Of a DNA stretch of 64,000 nucleotides, positions 59,504-64,000 are shown piece after piece. Both the position numbers and the translations under genes were made by a program. A model generated the notes under the pieces. That model did not search any database and was not told the DNA's origin. It worked only from the letters and a program-made list of their open reading frames with translations. The DNA is from Butyrivibrio sp. (lineage in GTDB: Bacteria > Bacillota > Clostridia > Lachnospirales > Lachnospiraceae): the NCBI GenBank assembly GCA_017535785.1, contig JAFXTN010000025.1, positions 83,361 through 147,360 of the forward strand. The letters are read 5' to 3'. The first letter of the stretch is position 1, and the number at the start of each line of letters is the position of its first letter.

Positions 59504-61741
59504 TCATGATTCCTCTAAGCCGACTATTTCAATAAGTTTGATAGTATAATCTCTATCCTTCTTGATAGAGTTGATCTCCGCAATATCTTCTTCGGAAAGA
59601 CCATAGTTCTCTGAAAGCAACGATTCTATACTATCGTACACGCTCTGAACTTGAATTTCAACATTAAACTTCTGAGCTTCATTCAATATTTCTTCCTTAT
59701 TGCGTTTTGCCATAAGGAGCATGTCCAAAGCTTCCTTATCCATGTTCATTGCGACATAATTCTGATATCCGTCAAGATATCTGTTTGCCCAGGCGATGAC
59801 CCTTGACTGCTCATACATTGTGCTCTGCTCGGCGGTCTGCTTCTTGCCGTACAAAAGCTTGTATGTCGTCTTATAATCGCCTTTCATATATGCATTTGAA
59901 GCTCTCTGCGAATATATTTTCTCAGGAAGAAGGAACGCAGGAAGACACACAAGTATTCCAAGGCTCGCAGCAAAGATCGAAGACAAAATGATCTTCTTCG
60001 GTGCCATTGCCTTCTCGGGAACACCGGGCTCCTTCGGCGGCTTGGGCTTCTTCTCCTTCTTGGGCTTCGGAGGCTTCTCCTTCTTAGGTTTCTTCTCCTT
60101 CGGCGGTTTTTCCTTCTTGGGCTTTTTCTCTTTTTTCTTTTTCTTGGGCTTATCCCCTTCCTCACCAAGCTCGTCAAGAACCTGCTGATTCTCATCGGTA
60201 AGGCTCGCCAGCTCTCCGCCTGCGGGAACTTCTTCATCTTCCTCAGTAAGAGTCTTTAAAAGCTTGGTCAAAAGACCTTCCTTCTTAGCCCTACTTGAAG
60301 AATGCGGCGAAGGTAATCCGATATCTGCACCGACAGAAGTCCCTTCCTCAGAAAGCTCTGTGATCGCGGAAAGTCCGGGATCGGAACCAAGATCATCAAG
60401 ACCTTGCTCTGTGAGAGCTCCGAGGATATCGTTCTTGGATAGATCGGACTCTTCCGGTATTCCAAGCTCTTCATCAAGATGAGCGGTGTTCTCTATATCT
60501 TCAACCTCGTCGTTGGCAAGGCTGTTCATAAGCGCATCAAGATCGGGAATGGAAATATCCCCGTCCGTGTCGGTTCCGCCGATAGGCTCTTCATCTTCCG
60601 AACTATCGGGCATTTCGGGAGTATCCGCGCCTACAAGTTCAGCGATCTCTCCGTCTAAAGAAGATCTGCTTCCGGTATCCGTCTCAATAAGTTCATCAAG
60701 ACTCGCCTCAAGATCATCGAGGTTGATATCGTCCTCGGATATCGCATCAAGACCGGACAAAAGAGAATTATCAACCGTTACTACCTCGGCATCCTCCGTA
60801 ATGGCAATACCGGGCGTAACGCCGCTTGTTGCAGCTACTTCAGGCTCTGCCCCGGCTTCCTCTTCGCTTGCTCCGCTGTCTTCTGAAGCTTCGGTATTTG
60901 CACTTTCTTCGCCGGCCTCACTGTTTTCGGGAGCCGGTTCTTCACTAAAAGATTCCATAAGTGCACCAAGATCCGATATCTCATCGGTATCATCGATCGG
61001 ATCGCTTGCTACCGATTCCTCTCCGAATTCCTGCTCCTGCTCTTTATCAAGAACATCACTAAGGCTCTCTGTTCCGGGCTCTGTTGCCTCTGTAAGGCTG
61101 TTTCCCGGCATATCATCAAGAAGATCCGTAAGAATCTCTTCAGGTGTCTGATCGGCATCGGATTCCTTTTCCGTAGCAACTCCACCGTCATCGGGAAGTG
61201 TGATCTCGGGTGCCATCTCGAGCAAAGAATCTGTTTCTTCCGACTCGTCTATTATAGGAGCTTTAGCCGCTTCCGGCTCCTCCTCTTTTTTCTGTGTCAG
61301 ATCGATATCAAAATTTTCGAAAGTACCGTTTTTTATACTTTCATCCATGCGCTCGGCATCGGCTATAGCTTCATCTAAGGCTATTTCCTCCGGATCCCTG
61401 ACATCCTCTGTCGTAGGTTCTTCTCCAACCTTAAACGCAGGCAACGTGTCATCTGAAGGCTTAGCTATATCATCAAGAAGCTTAGCCATATCATCATCAA
61501 TGACCTCATCAGCATCAAGCTTATTTAGAAGATCACCGATCTCTTTGATATCCTGATTGCCGTTTGCATTATCTATAAGCGCACCAATATCCCCTGATCC
61601 GTCACTTGATGCCGAACCCGGGGTACTCTGCTTTGATTTGGAAGCCATTCTGCTAAGGGCTGATTGAGGATTATTATTATTTGATTGTGCCGAATTCAAT
61701 AAGCTGTCGAGATATTCCTCATCATTAGACTTCATAGTCAT
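59504..61741 (-). CDS. Acidic low-complexity single-pass membrane protein
   Basis: A 745-residue protein. About 525 residues at the N-terminus are strongly acidic and largely disordered (Asp/Glu/Ser-rich, with short motifs like LDALMNSLAN, LDDLLDDM and EIGDLLNKLD repeated as helical patches). Residues about 527-580 are a Lys/Pro/Glu-rich basic run with PKKEKPPK-type repeats, ending at one membrane helix (584-605). About 140 residues follow outside with TPR-like helices (RASNAYMKGDYKTTYKLLYG, KEALDMLLMAKRNKEEIL). The cytosolic acidic tail could be a docking scaffold. ATG overlaps the stop of the SIR2-like gene (ATGA). I do not recognise a named family. Confidence 0.8.
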   Translation of the reverse strand: MTMKSNDEEYLDSLLNSAQSNNNNPQSALSRMASKSKQSTPGSASSDGSGDIGALIDNANGNQDIKEIGDLLNKLDADEVIDDDMAKLLDDIAKPSDDTLPAFKVGEEPTTEDVRDPEEIALDEAIADAERMDESIKNGTFENFDIDLTQKKEEEPEAAKAPIIDESEETDSLLEMAPEITLPDDGGVATEKESDADQTPEEILTDLLDDMPGNSLTEATEPGTESLSDVLDKEQEQEFGEESVASDPIDDTDEISDLGALMESFSEEPAPENSEAGEESANTEASEDSGASEEEAGAEPEVAATSGVTPGIAITEDAEVVTVDNSLLSGLDAISEDDINLDDLEASLDELIETDTGSRSSLDGEIAELVGADTPEMPDSSEDEEPIGGTDTDGDISIPDLDALMNSLANDEVEDIENTAHLDEELGIPEESDLSKNDILGALTEQGLDDLGSDPGLSAITELSEEGTSVGADIGLPSPHSSSRAKKEGLLTKLLKTLTEEDEEVPAGGELASLTDENQQVLDELGEEGDKPKKKKKEKKPKKEKPPKEKKPKKEKPPKPKKEKKPKPPKEPGVPEKAMAPKKIILSSIFAASLGILVCLPAFLLPEKIYSQRASNAYMKGDYKTTYKLLYGKKQTAEQSTMYEQSRVIAWANRYLDGYQNYVAMNMDKEALDMLLMAKRNKEEILNEAQKFNVEIQVQSVYDSIESLLSENYGLSEEDIAEINSIKKDRDYTIKLIEIVGLEES

Positions 61742-62550
61742 CTACTCTCCTGCAAAATATAATCAACGGAATTCATTTTGATCGAATCCGTTTTTTCTTT
61801 TATTTCAGGTGTTGCCTGGTAGAGCTTCTCATGTACTCTGACTAGATGTGCTTTCTTATTAAGTGATACAACATTCTCAAACGGAAGTCTCACAACGGTC
61901 GGATACTCAAGTCCTACTCCGAGCTCAAGCATTACGAGCTTAAAATTGAGAGTTCGCGAAAGAAAAGTAAGATAATCGCTCCATCTATCTTTGTACGCTA
62001 TTTCGTTATAATTAATTTTACTATATTCAGAACGTTTTTGGTTAATATATAACTCATTTCCTTCAAAAAATGGTTTTTTAAAAGAAATATCTTTTTCCAA
62101 AACGCCGTTTTTCTCGGTTATTATCTCATGAATACGATTTACGATCCCCATAAACTCGGGATTTTTATCTGCGGCGTAAAGCTCGCCCTCAGCGTTGTCA
62201 GTCTGAAGATACATGTAATTTCCGCATGGATATACGCATTTTTCAACGTCAAATCCGTACATCGGTGCATCCCAAAGTGCAATATCGCTTACCAAAAAGA
62301 ACTTTTTATCACCTATGAGCTTAAGAAGTCCCTTATAGGCCTGTTCTATCTTTTCATCATTATTGTAATAAGCATATTCATATTCAACGATAGGTCGAAG
62401 CCAACTGTTCTCGTCTTTCTCGCAATATGCCGATATTTCATTATATCTATCGTCTTTTTTGATCCCGTTCTTAACCCAGTTCCACTCACTGCCTATGCCG
62501 ATGATCAAACGATCGGCATCAGCGATGAGCTCTTTTAAATTACTACTCAT
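61738..62550 (-). CDS. Divergent SIR2-like protein
   Basis: A 270-residue protein with a Rossmann-like start (LKELIADADRLIIGIGSEWNWV) and a late strand LVMLELGVGLEYPTVVRLPFENVV, both of which recur in Firmicutes SIR2-family proteins of the NAD-dependent type; the middle FFLVSDIALWDAPMYGFDVEKCVYPCGNYMYLQ lines up with their TTNVDxxFxxAGFD...QGD stretch, without the canonical GAGIS or QNID motifs and without a clear zinc site. Activity cannot be claimed; it might bind NAD or another nucleotide. The start was set at ATG 62550; GGAG lies 12 bases upstream within the CheV terminator tail. Its stop overlaps the acidic membrane protein gene, implying coupling. Confidence 0.55.
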   Translation of the reverse strand: MSSNLKELIADADRLIIGIGSEWNWVKNGIKKDDRYNEISAYCEKDENSWLRPIVEYEYAYYNNDEKIEQAYKGLLKLIGDKKFFLVSDIALWDAPMYGFDVEKCVYPCGNYMYLQTDNAEGELYAADKNPEFMGIVNRIHEIITEKNGVLEKDISFKKPFFEGNELYINQKRSEYSKINYNEIAYKDRWSDYLTFLSRTLNFKLVMLELGVGLEYPTVVRLPFENVVSLNKKAHLVRVHEKLYQATPEIKEKTDSIKMNSVDYILQESR

Positions 62551-62566
62551 AAAAATATTATACTCC

Positions 62567-62635
62567 AAAAAAATACTCCCTTTATCGAAACAGTCACTGA
62601 AAACGTGTTTTCATAACTGAGCCAACAAAGGGAGT
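62567..62635 (-). terminator. Terminator of cheV
   Basis: On the minus strand ACTCCCTTT (62635-62627) pairs with AAAGGGAGT (62583-62575), with an inner hairpin GAAAAC-ac-GTTTTC in the loop, and is followed by ATTTTTTT. The U-tract runs into the GGAG of the SIR2-like gene start. Confidence 0.85.
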
Positions 62636-62650
62636 TTAAGTCAGATATTA

Positions 62651-63556
62651 TTAACCAGCTTCAGATGCATTAACAAGTTCGTCGATTACTGATACAAGAT
62701 TTCCGATCTCAGGCTTGGAAAGCTGTCTGTCAGCTCCAAGAGATTCGCCTTTTCTTCTCATTTCCTCATTTACAAGTGATGAGAATATGATAAGAGGAAT
62801 CTTCTTTGTAGCATCGTCATCTTTAACAAGCTTGGTGAGTCTGTGTCCATCCATGATGGGCATCTCGATATCGGTGATGATACATTTGATCTGATCAAGT
62901 TCGCCTCTATCCTTACACTGTTTGATGTAATCATAAGCAAGCTTACCGTTCTCAAAATGTCTTACGTTGTTATAGCCTGCTTTATTGAGGGAATCAACAA
63001 TAAGCTTATTAAGAAGCTGTGAATCCTCTGCAAGAACAATAGGCACTTCGTTTCTGGGACGTGTTCCGATGTCCGCAAGAGCGTCCATATTAAGTCCCGT
63101 ATTAGGATTGATATCTGAAACTATCTTCTCGAAATCGAGAATGATTATAAGCTGATTCTCAAACTTGATGATACCTGTTGAAATGCTCTCCTCAGCTTTA
63201 GATATAGTAGCATTGGGTTTGATGATATCAGCCCAAGATACTCTGTGAATACCTACAACTGAATCAACATGGAAAGCGATATCAAGTTTGTTGAAGTTGG
63301 TAACAATGAAGAGTCCGCCGGGCTTTGAAGCGCCTCTCTGCAGACAGTTTCTAAGATCGATCGCAGTGATCATAGTATCACGCGGCATAAATATGCCTTC
63401 AATACTAGGATGAGCGTTAGGAACTGGCGTCACCTCCTGGTATACAATTATTTCCTTGATCTTAGCAACGTTGATACCATAGCAATGGTCATCAATCTTA
63501 AACTCAAGGACTTCTAATTCGTTAGTTCCGTTTTCAAGCAGGATTTTTGATTCCAT
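62651..63556 (-). CDS. cheV: Chemotaxis coupling protein CheV (CheW + receiver)
   Basis: A 301-residue protein. Residues 12-155 form a CheW domain (LEFKIDDHCYGINVAKIKEI, TMITAIDLRNCL, FIVTNFNKLDIAFHVDSVVGIHRV, IIILDFEKIV); residues 170-295 form a receiver with acidic pair in VLAEDSQ, phospho-acceptor Asp229 (IITDIEMPIMDGHRLT), Ser in IIFSSLV and Lys in LSKPE. CheV couples receptors to CheA and tunes adaptation. It suggests a motile cell, but no other chemotaxis gene is in the window. GAGGTGAGAGA precedes the ATG. It is a single gene between the rRNA operon end and its own terminator. Confidence 0.95.
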   Translation of the reverse strand: MESKILLENGTNELEVLEFKIDDHCYGINVAKIKEIIVYQEVTPVPNAHPSIEGIFMPRDTMITAIDLRNCLQRGASKPGGLFIVTNFNKLDIAFHVDSVVGIHRVSWADIIKPNATISKAEESISTGIIKFENQLIIILDFEKIVSDINPNTGLNMDALADIGTRPRNEVPIVLAEDSQLLNKLIVDSLNKAGYNNVRHFENGKLAYDYIKQCKDRGELDQIKCIITDIEMPIMDGHRLTKLVKDDDATKKIPLIIFSSLVNEEMRRKGESLGADRQLSKPEIGNLVSVIDELVNASEAG

Positions 63557-63680
63557 TCTCTCACCTCACGTGTCATAATGTATTGAATTGTGATTATTAA
63601 TTCATTAAAAAAAATACTTTATTACGACTTTAAATGAATTCAATATCTTAATTTAGTATAGCATAGTTTTCTGAAAATAA

Positions 63681-63722
63681 ATATAAAAAAACGAAAAAGA
63701 CGGGCATTTGACCGTCTTTTAA
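63681..63722 (-). terminator. rRNA operon terminator
   Basis: On the minus strand AAAAGACGG (63720-63712) pairs with CCGTCTTTT (63703-63695), followed by TCGTTTTTTT. It lies about 110 bases after the 23S 3' end and should end the rRNA transcript. Confidence 0.9.
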
Positions 63723-63833
63723 GAATTCATTTATAAGTTTTTTATATTTTTCTTTATTTGTTCAAAAAAGGCAAAAAAAATCTTGTACCTTCAAAACCGA
63801 ACACTGAATTTCTCCAGATCTATACATCTTTAT
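63723..63833 (-). other. Spacer after 23S rRNA, no 5S gene
   Basis: On the minus strand this runs from the 23S 3' end to the terminator. It contains TTCAGTGTTCGGTTTTGAAGG, a stretch like that often found after 23S in clostridia, and T-runs. No 5S rRNA sequence (no ACGGG/CCGAACA-type 5S core of about 117 nt) is present. Confidence 0.7.
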
Positions 63834-64000
63834 GGATAAGCCCTCGACCTATTAGTACACATCAGCTGAACATGTTACCATGCTTACACCTTGTGCCTAT
63901 CTAACCTCATACTCTCTAAGGGGTCTTACTGGACAAACCAGGGATATCTCATCTTGAGGGGGGCTTCACGCTTAGATGCCTTCAGCGTTTATCCCTTCCG
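63834..64000 (-). rRNA. rrl: 23S rRNA, 3' end (partial)
   Basis: The minus strand ends with GTACTAATAGGTCGAGGGCT, the conserved 3' terminus of 23S rRNA, preceded by the helix 98-101 region with AAGATGAGATATCCCTGGTT-like sequence and CTAAAGGGATAAACGC-type core. The rest of the gene lies beyond the window. The exact mature 3' end (about 63831-63836) is estimated from the conserved GGGCTTATCC. Confidence 0.95.

Noticed and set aside
60486-61151. 221-residue Ser-rich plus-strand frame
   Set aside because: Antisense of the acidic Asp/Glu/Ser region (GAN/TCN codons); no start signal.

Overview
The window reads as chromosomal DNA of a strictly anaerobic Clostridia member, most likely a Lachnospiraceae of the Butyrivibrio/Pseudobutyrivibrio type. 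This is inferred from gene content: several AraC regulators, a YesMN two-component system beside Lpl-type sugar importers, nitrogenase-like proteins in a fermenter, RqcH, and AGGAGG-type ribosome binding sites. There is no oxygen-respiration gene, and I see no tRNA, CRISPR array, insertion sequence or prophage. One end of an rRNA operon (3' end of 23S, minus strand) closes the window.

Layout. 0-7 kb: zinc-ribbon protein (cut by the window edge), AlkZ-related protein, a repeat-filled gap, GNAT acetyltransferase + DJ-1/PfpI pair, a YgeA-type racemase, and a three-gene unit of AraC regulator, YczE-like membrane protein and a DXS-like thiamine enzyme. 7.1-8.9 kb: a plus-strand nitroreductase-like/TetR operon with palindromic operators. 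9-17 kb: an eight-gene minus-strand operon holding a NitT/TauT-type ABC importer, DUF4418, an FtsX/LolD-type ABC transporter and two nitrogenase component-1-like subunits, with no NifH. This is the most unusual system here. 17-22 kb: Fe-S flavoprotein, RqcH, lipoproteins, MurJ/SpoVB-like flippase.

23-40 kb is a carbohydrate region: a six-gene operon (NIF3-like, DUF3237, two esterases, P-loop kinase, sucrose-phosphorylase-like GH13), a divergent AraC regulator, two sugar ABC importers without ATPase genes, and a YesM/YesN sensor-regulator pair. 40-46 kb: secreted repeat protein, then cbiD-trpS-glgA. 45.9-46.2 kb: a gap with a candidate small RNA (three hairpins, C-rich anti-Shine-Dalgarno segments) and two related hairpins sharing a loop. 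46-51.8 kb: papain-fold peptidases, EAL phosphodiesterase, CDF transporter. 51.9-55 kb: HTH-methyltransferase fusion with an apparently leaderless promoter, then DAHP synthase. 55-62.5 kb: one minus-strand run of SIR2-like protein, acidic membrane protein, hisH, hisF, ung, lysA and a tyrosine recombinase lacking several catalytic residues. 62.6-64 kb: CheV, then the rRNA operon terminator and the 23S 3' end, without a 5S gene.

All names come from reading motifs and family resemblance by eye; no search was run. Start codons were moved where a better ribosome binding site decided it, and this is stated per entry.
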